A DNA stretch of 8,419 bases from Actinomycetota bacterium (lineage in GTDB: Bacteria > Actinomycetota > Geothermincolia > Fen-727 > Anoxymicrobiaceae), in the NCBI GenBank assembly GCA_018894655.1, contig JAHIPE010000113.1, positions 1-8,419 on the forward strand, given 5' to 3'. Shown here one piece after another: positions 1-8,271 of this stretch; the stretch's first letter is position 1; each line of letters opens with the position of its first letter. The notes beneath the pieces are model-generated. The model searched no databases. It saw nothing but the letters and a program-made list of their open reading frames with translations, and was not told where the DNA came from. The translations under genes and the position numbers were made by a program.

Positions 1-1250
1 CCCTGGCGCACGAACCTGTTCTCGAACTCGTCGGAGAACCTCGCGTACAGCTTGTCCTCCTCGGTCAGCGCCGCCTCACCCAGGATGACCGCGAGTTCCT
101 TGGCCTCCTTGCCCCGGGCGTAGGCGCTGAAAAGCTGGTTGGACAGGTCGGAGTGATCCTCGCGGGTCTTGCCCTCGCCTATCCCTTTCTCCTTCAGGCG
201 GGAGAGGGATGGAAGGACGTCGATCGGCGGGTATATGCCCTGCCTTTGCAGTTCTCGGCTGAGAATTATCTGGCCCTCGGTGATGTACCCGGTGAGGTCC
301 GGTATGGGGTGCGTCTTGTCGTCCTCGGGCATGCTCAATATGGGTATCTGGGTGATGGAGCCCGACTCCCCCTTGATGCGGCCCGCCCTCTCGTAGATGG
401 TGGCCAGGTCGGTGTACAGGTACCCCGGATAGCCTCTCCTGCCCGGCACCTCCTTGCGAGCCGCCGAGACCTCGCGAAGCGCCTCGCAGTAGTATGTCAT
501 GTCGGTAAGGATAACCAGCACCTGCATGCCCAGCTCGAACGCCAGGTACTCGGCGGCGGTCAGCGCCACCCTGGGTGTGGCTATGCGCTCCACCGCCGGG
601 TCGTCGGCCAGGTTGATGAACAGGACCGACCGCTCGATGGCGGCGGTGCTGCGGAACTCCTGCATGAAGAAGTCGGCGTCCTCAAACGTTATCCCCATGG
701 CGGCGAAGACCACCGAGAACTCCATCTCGGCCCCCAGCACCGTACTCTGGCGGGCTATCTGGGCGGCCAGCCGGGAGTGGGGAAGCCCGGCCCCGGAGAA
801 GATGGGAAGCTTCTGCCCCCGGACCAGGGGATTGAGCCCGTCTATCGCCGATACACCGGTCTGGATAAAGTCGGTGGGGTAGTCCCTGGCGAAAGGGTTG
901 ATGGGAGAGCCTTTGATGTCGAGCCTCTCATCGGGGATTATCTCCGGGCCGTCGTCGATAGGGCGCCCCAGTCCGTCGAACACCCTGCCCAGGATGTCCC
1001 TGGAGACGGCGAGTTCCATGCCCCGGCCGCGGAAACGGACCCTGGTGTTAGCCACGTCAAGGCCGCGGGTCCCCTCGAACGACTGTACCAGGGCCTTATC
1101 CCGGGAAACCTCCAGCACGTTGCCGAGGCCCACCGACCCGTCGGGGAACTCGATCTCCACCAGCTCGTCGTACTTGGCCTCCTGGACCCGTTCCACCAGG
1201 AGCAGGGGCCCCACTATGTCCTTGACCGTCATGTAATCCCTAATCGGCAT
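1..1250 (-). CDS. atpB: A/V-type ATPase subunit B (non-catalytic), 3' end missing
   Basis: Subunit B alternates with A in the A3B3 head and supplies half of each nucleotide interface. The 416 codons present read through without a stop and leave the window at the left edge; family members are about 460 residues, so only the C-terminal tip is missing. The N-terminal beta-barrel domain covers about residues 1-75. The P-loop position is degenerate (SGAGLPHSRLA, about 152-162) with no Gly-Lys-Thr, as expected of a non-catalytic subunit. Other family blocks seen are AAMGITFEDADFF (183-195), NLADDPAVERIATPR (213-227), VPGRRGYPGYLYTDLATIYERAG (268-290, listed by position only as a conserved block) and LPSLSR (346-351). 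R351 matches the arginine finger that reaches into the A-subunit catalytic site (Arg350 in E. hirae NtpB). The ATG at 1250 is chosen because a GGAGG lies 7 bases upstream; M7 is a weaker alternative. It follows A by 50 bases. Identity is near certain. Also called ntpB. Confidence 0.97.
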   Translation of the reverse strand, partial: MPIRDYMTVKDIVGPLLLVERVQEAKYDELVEIEFPDGSVGLGNVLEVSRDKALVQSFEGTRGLDVANTRVRFRGRGMELAVSRDILGRVFDGLGRPIDDGPEIIPDERLDIKGSPINPFARDYPTDFIQTGVSAIDGLNPLVRGQKLPIFSGAGLPHSRLAAQIARQSTVLGAEMEFSVVFAAMGITFEDADFFMQEFRSTAAIERSVLFINLADDPAVERIATPRVALTAAEYLAFELGMQVLVILTDMTYYCEALREVSAARKEVPGRRGYPGYLYTDLATIYERAGRIKGESGSITQIPILSMPEDDKTHPIPDLTGYITEGQIILSRELQRQGIYPPIDVLPSLSRLKEKGIGEGKTREDHSDLSNQLFSAYARGKEAKELAVILGEAALTEEDKLYARFSDEFENRFVRQ

Positions 1251-1255
1251 CTCCT

Positions 1256-1265
1256 GTCCTCCATA
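1256..1265 (-). promoter_or_regulatory. Ribosome binding site of subunit B
   Basis: The minus strand reads TATGGAGGACAGGAG directly before the ATG at 1250. The GGAGG core is 7 bases from the start, which supports that ATG over the in-frame ATG six codons later. No in-frame start codon exists between the A stop and this ATG. Confidence 0.7.
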
Positions 1266-1300
1266 CCCAGGTAGATCGTCCTGTCGCGGCCGTCCGGGGT

Positions 1301-3121
<1,821 letters not shown>

Positions 3122-3169
3122 GCTCGCGCTCCTTGTCTGATTCCTGTCGGCTGTCCCTGACTGCCCACC

Positions 3170-3484
3170 TTACTGACGGAAGAGTACATCGGCGCCGACC
3201 GCCTTCTCCACCAGGGCCCGGGTCTCCTCCATCCCCACTTCCCTGCCGCCGGCCACCGCCGGTATGACGGTGATAACCGGTAGCTTCTCACCGCGCAGTT
3301 CATCCACCGGCAGGCGAAGGACCTCGTAGATCGGCTCGGTCATGAATATGATCGCGTACTCCGCCTGCTTGACTTCGTTCCACACCTCCGGCGAGTCCTC
3401 GGGCCTGGGGACGGCGAATGTCTCCACGCCGAGGGCCTTGAAACCGATGATCGAGGTCTTCCCGCCTATCATGGCTACCTTCAT
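3170..3484 (-). CDS. atpF: A/V-type ATPase subunit F (central stalk)
   Basis: This 104-residue protein is the small soluble subunit that binds subunit D on the rotating central stalk; in Thermus-type enzymes it influences hydrolysis activity. It has the family's Rossmann-like alternation: MKVAMIGGKTSIIGFKALGV (1-20), where the glycine-rich turn and the GF are the conserved parts; YAIIFMTEPI (43-52), matching the usual IIFITE strand; and LPVITVIPAVAGGREVG (68-84) before a final helix ending VEKAVGADVLF. Length matches the family (about 100-110). The ATG at 3484 begins 6 bases after the stop of C, the tightest junction in the operon. The nearest purine-rich Shine-Dalgarno-like stretch (GAGAGG) lies inside the last codons of C, which suggests translational coupling to C. 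The equivalent E. hirae gene is named ntpG, so gene letters differ between organisms. Confidence 0.94.
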   Translation of the reverse strand: MKVAMIGGKTSIIGFKALGVETFAVPRPEDSPEVWNEVKQAEYAIIFMTEPIYEVLRLPVDELRGEKLPVITVIPAVAGGREVGMEETRALVEKAVGADVLFRQ

Positions 3485-3490
3485 CGACCG

Positions 3491-4546
3491 TCAACCTCTC
3501 TCGGCGAGGTACTTCGGGTTGATAACCTCTTCTATGTCCGCCGGGGTCAACCGGTGCAGTTTCCCCTGCAGGATTATCCGGATCAGCACCACCTCGTTCT
3601 CCCGGGTGAGGATATATCGCACTATCCTCTCGGGACCCACCCGTATCCTGTCCATGGCCCCCAGTTTCTCCAGGAGGTACTCGTCGGAGTGCCGGTCCAG
3701 CGAGGTGAGGCGTACCTCTTTATCCTCGGTGTGCAGCACCTCCTCCAGCATCCGCCCGTACCGGGTGGAGATCAGCCTGGCGACGAGGCGCTCGTGGGCG
3801 TCCCCCGAGAGGTCGAGCAGCATGATTCGCTCCAGCCGGCCGCCGTTCGCGAGCGCCAGGCGGTAGTACCCCTGTTCTTTATCGAGCCTCCGCCCCCGAA
3901 GGAGTATCCTCAAGTTGGCGACGTCGATGGCCGCACGGGCGTAGCTGATGAGAAACCGGCTCTTCTCCATCCGGGCAAGCTCCAGGCGCCTCTCGAGATA
4001 CAGTTGGTCGGCCACGGCATCCACCGTGCCGGGGTCCTCCTCGTCCGCCTCCACCGCGGCGCGGACCTCCTCCACCACCCCGTCCCAGTACCGGGGAAGG
4101 TGGCCCACCTGCCCGCTGTTGATCGCGGCCTCGAGCACCTCCACGTCCAGACTGCCCAGTACGGACAGCATATCCTCGGTTGAATCCCCGAAGCACTTCT
4201 CCTTGAAGATCACCTTGAGGTTGTGGAAGTCGTACTTGAGGTGCAGGAACCGGGCTACGTAAGTCCCGGCGCAGATGTCATCGAGGAAGGAGTACTGGCC
4301 CACCAGGAACCGCTGGAGCCCCTCCTCGACATCCTCGGACACCACGGCGTCCTCCAGGTACGGCCCGTACTCGGTCTCCCGCAGTATCTCCAGGCACTCG
4401 CTGAAGCCCGACTCCAGCAGCCTCACGATCCGCTGCCAGTCCAGCAGCGCCGCCTCGTGCACCATGATGCGCCCCACGGCGTGCCCGTAGCGCGGAACCT
4501 TTCTGAACGTCTTCATCGCCCGTGCCATGTCCGGCTCAACATCCAT
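3491..4546 (-). CDS. atpC: A/V-type ATPase subunit C (rotor socket)
   Basis: This 351-residue, all-helical soluble protein belongs to the AtpC/NtpC/V-ATPase subunit d family, the funnel that seats the central stalk on the membrane ring of K subunits. Sequence signs are YGHAVGRIMVHE near the N terminus (20-31), the FLHLKYDFHNLKVIFK block (about 101-116) typical of the family, YARAAIDVANLRILLR in the middle, and a closing ILQGKLHRLTPADIEEVI segment. Length is normal (about 330-360). No membrane segment or signal peptide is visible. The ATG at 4546 is preferred because AGGGG lies 9 bases upstream; the in-frame ATG at 4528 (MARAMKTFRK) has no good ribosome site but cannot be excluded. It follows E by 24 bases and precedes F by 6. 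Identification rests on family pattern and on its place between E and F. Confidence 0.94.
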   Translation of the reverse strand: MDVEPDMARAMKTFRKVPRYGHAVGRIMVHEAALLDWQRIVRLLESGFSECLEILRETEYGPYLEDAVVSEDVEEGLQRFLVGQYSFLDDICAGTYVARFLHLKYDFHNLKVIFKEKCFGDSTEDMLSVLGSLDVEVLEAAINSGQVGHLPRYWDGVVEEVRAAVEADEEDPGTVDAVADQLYLERRLELARMEKSRFLISYARAAIDVANLRILLRGRRLDKEQGYYRLALANGGRLERIMLLDLSGDAHERLVARLISTRYGRMLEEVLHTEDKEVRLTSLDRHSDEYLLEKLGAMDRIRVGPERIVRYILTRENEVVLIRIILQGKLHRLTPADIEEVINPKYLAERG

Positions 4547-4570
4547 ATCGTACGACCCCTCTGCCCGTCC

Positions 4571-5182
4571 TTAGTCATTTCCCGGCCCGGCGAATAATAT
4601 CTCCACGATCTTCGACTCCAGCTCTTCCTTGCGCGAGCCGACCTCCGACTCCAGGCTGCTGTTCACCTCGACGCCCCCGGAGCGGAAGATGAACCCGCCG
4701 GCGATGTCGCGCGTTTCGTCGGATAAGGTTACCCTCCCTTTCTTCGTGCTTTGCTCCAGGGCGCTGTTGGCCTTGGACACGATTTCCGGCCCCACGCCGT
4801 CGCGGTCGGCGGGGGACAGGATTAACTCCCCGTCCCGCTCCCCGGCCACGCTCAGGAGCCGGCTGACCATCATCTCGGCGGACTGCTCCCTCGGAAGGTC
4901 GGCTGTCTCCTTCAGGGCACGGTCCGTGACCTCCTCTATCAGCACCTGCTTCTCGGCCAGGACCGCCTTGCGGGCGTCCAGGGAGGCCATGGTTACCCGC
5001 TGCCTCTTCTCGTCCTCGGCGGCGTGCCTGGCGGATTCGACGTTCTTCTCATACGTCCGCTCGGCCTCGCGCTCCGCATCGGCGGCTATCTCTTCCGCCT
5101 GCCTGGCCGCCCCGTCAGTTATTCCCTGGGCTTTATGGCGTGCGTCGCCCAGTATGCGCTCAATCAGCTTATCCAGTGGCAT
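4571..5182 (-). CDS. atpE: A/V-type ATPase subunit E (peripheral stalk)
   Basis: This 203-residue protein is the larger peripheral-stalk subunit. It pairs with H to tie the A3B3 head to membrane subunit I and resist rotation. Residues 1 to about 100 are a charged, alanine-rich helix without prolines in its core, as expected for the long coiled coil with H. The C-terminal globular domain (about 105-203) binds the head and carries the family signature GGFIFRSGGVEVNSS (162-176), followed by a helix with R184 and the terminal IVEILF (192-197). Length is normal for bacterial and archaeal E (about 190-210). The ATG at 5182 has GGGGAG 5 bases upstream. It starts 24 bases after the K stop and ends 24 bases before C. 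It should not be confused with F-type subunit epsilon or c, which share the symbol atpE in some naming schemes. Also called ntpE. Confidence 0.95.
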   Translation of the reverse strand: MPLDKLIERILGDARHKAQGITDGAARQAEEIAADAEREAERTYEKNVESARHAAEDEKRQRVTMASLDARKAVLAEKQVLIEEVTDRALKETADLPREQSAEMMVSRLLSVAGERDGELILSPADRDGVGPEIVSKANSALEQSTKKGRVTLSDETRDIAGGFIFRSGGVEVNSSLESEVGSRKEELESKIVEILFAGPGND

Positions 5183-5206
5183 ACCGTCTCCCCGGTGTCA
5201 GTCTCC

Positions 5207-5719
5207 TTACTTTATCTTGGTGAACAGGAAGATGGTCAGGATGAGCGAGAACACCGCGTAAGTCTCCACCAGCGCCGGCAGTACCAGCGCCTTTCCCAGC
5301 TCCTCGGTGCGCCGTGCCACCATGCCGATGGCGCTCGCCGACGTTAGTCCCTGGAACACCGCCGATATGAAGCACACGAACGCTACCGGCAGGCAGGCGA
5401 AGAAGACCATCATCCCGGTCTGGCCCGAGAGCTTGGGGAGATCGAACTGGAACGTGACCAGTATCGCGGTGATCAACCCGTATATCCCCTGGGTGCCCGG
5501 TATGGCGATCAATGGCAGGAGGGAACCGAACTTGTCGGGATCCTCCACCAGGACTCCGCTAGCCACGTTGCTCGCGTAGGTAATTCCCATCGCGGACCCC
5601 ATTCCCCCTCCCACGAAGGCGAGGGCCGCGCCCAGGATCGCCCACTGCCAGCCGGTCAGGCCGGCGCACGTGCTCGCCTGGAGCGCGTCAGTTCCTGCTG
5701 CTGCTAAAGCACCTACCAC
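5207..5719 (-). CDS. atpK: A/V-type ATPase subunit K (ion-translocating rotor proteolipid)
   Basis: This 170-residue membrane protein forms the rotor ring. It is a duplicated hairpin with four membrane helices, roughly 25-45, 66-90, 103-125 and 143-167. The first hairpin has IPGTQGIY (73-80), with Gln in place of a carboxylate. The second has LVETYA (150-155), whose E152 is the ion-carrying carboxylate, so there is one carboxylate per four helices. Aligned by eye to E. hirae NtpK, the side-chain Na+ ligands Thr64, Gln65, Gln110 and Glu139 correspond to T76, Q77, Q123 and E152, and Tyr68 to Y80. Na+ coupling is therefore predicted. The N terminus is about 12 residues longer than NtpK and Ala-rich. 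Translation starts at GTG 5719; there is no nearby ATG and the ribosome site is nearly perfect. It lies 25 bases after I and 24 before E. Also called ntpK. Confidence 0.96.
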   Translation of the reverse strand: MVGALAAAGTDALQASTCAGLTGWQWAILGAALAFVGGGMGSAMGITYASNVASGVLVEDPDKFGSLLPLIAIPGTQGIYGLITAILVTFQFDLPKLSGQTGMMVFFACLPVAFVCFISAVFQGLTSASAIGMVARRTEELGKALVLPALVETYAVFSLILTIFLFTKIK

Positions 5720-5725
5720 TTGTGA

Positions 5726-5733
5726 CCTCCTTT
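5726..5733 (-). promoter_or_regulatory. Very strong ribosome binding site of subunit K
   Basis: The minus strand reads GAAAGGAGGTCACAAGTG. AAAGGAGGTCA is close to the full complement of the 3' end of 16S rRNA, and GGAGG sits 6 bases from the GTG start. It is the best site in the operon and fits the need for many K copies per complex. It also decides the GTG start. Confidence 0.8.
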
Positions 5734-5744
5734 CAAGGGCCTCC

Positions 5745-7727
5745 TCAAGATGACCCTTTATCCTCGATTATCACCGTCTTGGACTCTACCTGAAGGGGCT
5801 TGAAATCCCGCCCCCCGTCCTCGTAGAACTTGCCGAAGAACTCCACGTACTCCAACCTCAACGGGTGAACGAACGCCCCCAGCAGGTTGATCACCACGTT
5901 GAAGGTGTGGCCCACCAGGAGCACCAGCAACATCATCAGTATCCCGATGACCGGGGCCATGCCCCTGACCATCCCCGACATGGTGTTGATCACCGAGCCG
6001 ATGACGAACGTGGCCAGCCCCAGCGCGAAAAGCCGGACGTAGGAAACGGTGTCGCCCAGCCAGCCCACCAGGGTGTTGTAGGTCTCGTAGAGCCCCCCGA
6101 ACGCCTTGCCCGGCACGCTCTTGGCCCCATGGCCCAGCAACACTATCATGCCCAGCAGGGCCACTCCCGCCACCAGGTAGATGACGGTGACGGGGATCAC
6201 CCCGGCGATCGCCAGGACGGCGGCGGCTATCGTGCCGATGAAGAAGAACAGGGTCAGGCCCTGGTCGATGAGGGCATCGGCGACGTTACCCGCCTTCCAG
6301 TTGTCGTGGAACTCCACCACGGTCCCGGACAGCATGTGTATGAGCCCCAGCCCCATGCAGACACCCATCAGCGGCAGGGGGTCCTCCAGCGCGTCAAAGA
6401 CCACCGCCGATTGCATGAACTGGGGGAGGTACTTGGTCTCTATCCCGAAGTAGGAGCCGGTAATGACTCCCACCACCAACGCGCACGCCGACCCGTAGCA
6501 CATCACCAGGAGCAGGTTCTTGATGTTCTCCCCAAGTGGCATGTACTTCCTCATAAGCAGGAACGCGATGAGGATGACCGGGCCGTAGCCGGCGTCCCCG
6601 ATGCAGAACCCGAAGAAGACCGTGAAGGATATCGCTATCAGCCACGTGGGGTCGTACTCCCGGTTGTTGGGGACCCCGTACAGGCGGGTGAGGAACTCGA
6701 ACGGCCTTATCCACTTCCCGTTCCTCAGGGAGACCGGGGGCCTGTCGCCTTCCTCCGGCTCGGATGCCTCCACCTCGATCTCGTCGGATAGCTTCCCCAT
6801 GCGCTCCCTGGTCTTTTCGATTCCCTCCTCGGTCGCCCAACCCTCGATGACCACCGTTGAGCGGGTGTTGCCGAACGACGTCATTGTCTCGACCTTGGTC
6901 CGCTGGTTAACCAGGTACTCCTTGAGAACCTCCAGCACCCCTATATGTTCCCGGTACCCATCGACCTGGTCCAGGACCTCCTCGTGCTCGCTGCCGATCT
7001 CCTCCAGCTCCGCCCTCACCTGCTCCAGCCGCCTGTCGGGCTCGAGTGGGCCCTTGGGCAGGGAGACCGTGTCGTGGCCGCAGCCCGACAGGACGGAGGT
7101 GACATCCTCCTCGGCCCCGAGGTGATAGATCAAAAAGCAGTTGACGTTGCCGCCGTCCTCGCCCACCACCTCCAGGTCGCTCTCCGGGGCCCTGGCGCCA
7201 AGCTCGCCGGTCAACGCCTCCAGGTCGGAGGCCGCGATCCTGACCGGCATCACCCCGAAAGTGGCGCCTCCCCCGACCTCGTCCAGCGGTACCCCGAGGC
7301 CGGTCCATCTCTCGAGCTCATCGCTCTCCTGCCGCAACCGCTCCTTCTGATCCCGCTGGTCTATCAACCGCTGTCCCAGGTCGGAACACTCCTCGTATAT
7401 CTTGTCGAGGTCGACTCGTTCCCAGGAGCGCATGAACTCGTCGGCTGTCATGGGGTACTTTTCCTTTATCATGGTCGAGAGGAAGCCTGACTTCTCCCGC
7501 TGGTACTCCTTCATGAAACCGAGCAGGAACTCCACCTGCGAGACCCCGAAAGAGCACATGCGCGAGGCCTGGGCCTCCTCCTCGGTGAGTTCCTTGGGGG
7601 GCAGCATGTCGGGGCCCGTCACCCGCTCGACGTGAACTGTCCCGATCCGGGCAAGGGCGTCCACGACCTGGTTCTGATACCTCTTATAAGCGATGACGGT
7701 GATCTTCTTTACCGGCTCGACTGCCAT
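5745..7727 (-). CDS. atpI: A/V-type ATPase subunit I (membrane stator, subunit a homologue)
   Basis: Subunit I holds the two ion half-channels against the K ring and anchors the peripheral stalks. From the ATG at 7727 it is 660 residues. The soluble N-terminal half (about 1-335) has two helical coiled-coil stretches flanking alpha/beta lobes. The C-terminal half has about eight membrane helices from residue 362 to 617. Family hallmarks are PFEFLTRLYGVPNNREYDPT (342-361), FGFCIGDAGYGP (372-383), SYVRLFALGLA (562-572), whose R565 matches the essential stator arginine (Arg735 of yeast Vph1), GHTFNVVINLLGAFVHPLRL (606-625), and a terminal FYEDGGRDFKPL. Length is normal. The start is uncertain: a GTG at 7742 would add MLKKT, and neither site has a good ribosome site. 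MAVEPVKKITVI resembles usual family N termini, so the ATG is preferred. It follows H by about 88 bases and precedes K by 25. Also called ntpI. Confidence 0.96.
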   Translation of the reverse strand: MAVEPVKKITVIAYKRYQNQVVDALARIGTVHVERVTGPDMLPPKELTEEEAQASRMCSFGVSQVEFLLGFMKEYQREKSGFLSTMIKEKYPMTADEFMRSWERVDLDKIYEECSDLGQRLIDQRDQKERLRQESDELERWTGLGVPLDEVGGGATFGVMPVRIAASDLEALTGELGARAPESDLEVVGEDGGNVNCFLIYHLGAEEDVTSVLSGCGHDTVSLPKGPLEPDRRLEQVRAELEEIGSEHEEVLDQVDGYREHIGVLEVLKEYLVNQRTKVETMTSFGNTRSTVVIEGWATEEGIEKTRERMGKLSDEIEVEASEPEEGDRPPVSLRNGKWIRPFEFLTRLYGVPNNREYDPTWLIAISFTVFFGFCIGDAGYGPVILIAFLLMRKYMPLGENIKNLLLVMCYGSACALVVGVITGSYFGIETKYLPQFMQSAVVFDALEDPLPLMGVCMGLGLIHMLSGTVVEFHDNWKAGNVADALIDQGLTLFFFIGTIAAAVLAIAGVIPVTVIYLVAGVALLGMIVLLGHGAKSVPGKAFGGLYETYNTLVGWLGDTVSYVRLFALGLATFVIGSVINTMSGMVRGMAPVIGILMMLLVLLVGHTFNVVINLLGAFVHPLRLEYVEFFGKFYEDGGRDFKPLQVESKTVIIEDKGSS

Positions 7728-7815
7728 TGTCTTTTTAAGCACCCTGCCTGTGTCTCTGCTTGAAAGGGGAGCAAGTTAAAAAATGAGACCTGTTTCCCAT
7801 TCTTACCTTTTCCGC
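7728..7815 (-). other. H-I intergenic gap with a weak AU-rich inverted repeat
   Basis: This is the longest gap in the operon. On the coding strand it contains TTTTTTAA (7783-7776) and, 37 bases later, TTAAAAA (7738-7732) ending 4 bases before the ATG of I. A nested CTTG/CAAG pair lies at 7775-7772 and 7762-7759. The pairing is short and almost all A-T, so any structure would be weak. No terminator-like GC stem followed by a T-run is present. Confidence 0.3.
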
Positions 7816-8127
7816 CTACTGCTTGATGATGTTAAAGACCGCGTTTACCGCGGTGTCGACGCGGGAGCCGGCCTCCGCGCGTATTCTCCGGCGCTCCTCC
7901 CGGCTGCCTTCCTCTATGGCCTTCGTCTCGTCAGCGGCCTCCCGCTGGAGCGCCTCGCTGATGCGTGCCCCTTCCCGCTCGGCCTCGTCCCTGGCGGCCG
8001 CCGCCTTTCTTTCGGCCTCGTCCCTGGCTTCCTCCACCAGCTTCAGGGCATCCTCGGACGCCGAACCCACGATTCGCTGCGCCTCTTCCTCGGCCGCCCT
8101 GACCTTCTTTATACCTTCTATCGCCAT
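7816..8127 (-). CDS. atpH: A/V-type ATPase subunit H (peripheral-stalk coiled coil, G-like)
   Basis: This 103-residue protein is the first gene of the operon and the partner of E in the peripheral stalk. It is almost wholly a charged Ala/Glu/Arg helix, with many acidic and basic residues and no proline, cysteine, tryptophan or tyrosine. The N terminus MAIEGIKKVRAAEEEAQRIV is typical of the AhaH/NtpF/V-ATPase G group: a short hydrophobic start, then an EEEA repeat. The C terminus turns more hydrophobic (VDTAVNAVFNIIKQ). Length matches the family (about 100-120). The sequence is low in complexity, so naming depends partly on position before I, as in Methanosarcina aha operons and Thermus. The ATG at 8127 has only a G-rich stretch (GGGGG) upstream, a weaker ribosome site than those of K or A. 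It lies about 30 bases after a predicted transcription start. Confidence 0.88.
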   Translation of the reverse strand: MAIEGIKKVRAAEEEAQRIVGSASEDALKLVEEARDEAERKAAAARDEAEREGARISEALQREAADETKAIEEGSREERRRIRAEAGSRVDTAVNAVFNIIKQ

Positions 8128-8163
8128 ACCGGCCCCCGGTCGTCGGGTTTTCCGCCGTTACGT

Positions 8164-8193
8164 ACTATATACAGTTGCCGGCCAAGAACTCAA
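8164..8193 (-). promoter_or_regulatory. Probable promoter of the ATPase operon
   Basis: On the minus strand TTGAGT (8193-8188) resembles a -35 box. It is followed by TATATA (8171-8166, 16-base spacer) or TATAGT (8169-8164, 18-base spacer) as a -10 box. Transcription would start near 8157, giving a leader of about 30 bases before H. The spacer holds an imperfect inverted repeat, TTGGCCGGCAA (8185-8175), that could bind a regulator. If the host were archaeal, TATATA could instead be a TATA box. No experimental support is visible. Confidence 0.5.
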
Positions 8194-8271
8194 GTGAAAC
8201 AGGGCCGGCCGCTCTCAATCGGAGCGCGCCGCCCGCGCCCTCCCCGGCTTCCCCCCACAGCTTAGTACCCC

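Noticed and set aside
153..1274. 373-codon plus-strand open frame
   Set aside because: It lies wholly antisense to B, whose minus-strand frame shows all family motifs. Long antisense frames are expected in GC-rich coding DNA. Its translation is rich in His, Gly, Arg and Pro, with no recognisable domain.
3554..4183. 209-codon plus-strand open frame
   Set aside because: Antisense to C; a low-complexity, His/Pro/Val-rich shadow with no domain.
4629..5261. 210-codon plus-strand open frame
   Set aside because: Antisense to E and the end of K. It is very Ser/Arg-rich, as expected from the reverse of a charged helix, and crosses the E-K gap, which is explained by ribosome signals on the other strand.
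5865..6791. 308-codon plus-strand open frame
   Set aside because: Antisense to the membrane half of I. Its His/Gln/Asp-rich translation is the expected mirror of hydrophobic codons, and it has no ribosome site or family likeness.
7759..7783. Rho-independent terminator in the H-I gap (plus strand CTTG/CAAG then an A-run; minus strand T-run)
   Set aside because: The stem is only 4 bp. On the coding strand the T-run precedes the stem, so it cannot act as a terminator for this operon.
7783..8265. 160-codon plus-strand open frame over H and the promoter
   Set aside because: Mostly antisense to H, continuing into the non-coding upstream region. The Leu/Arg-rich translation has no recognisable domain, and the minus-strand gene fits the operon.
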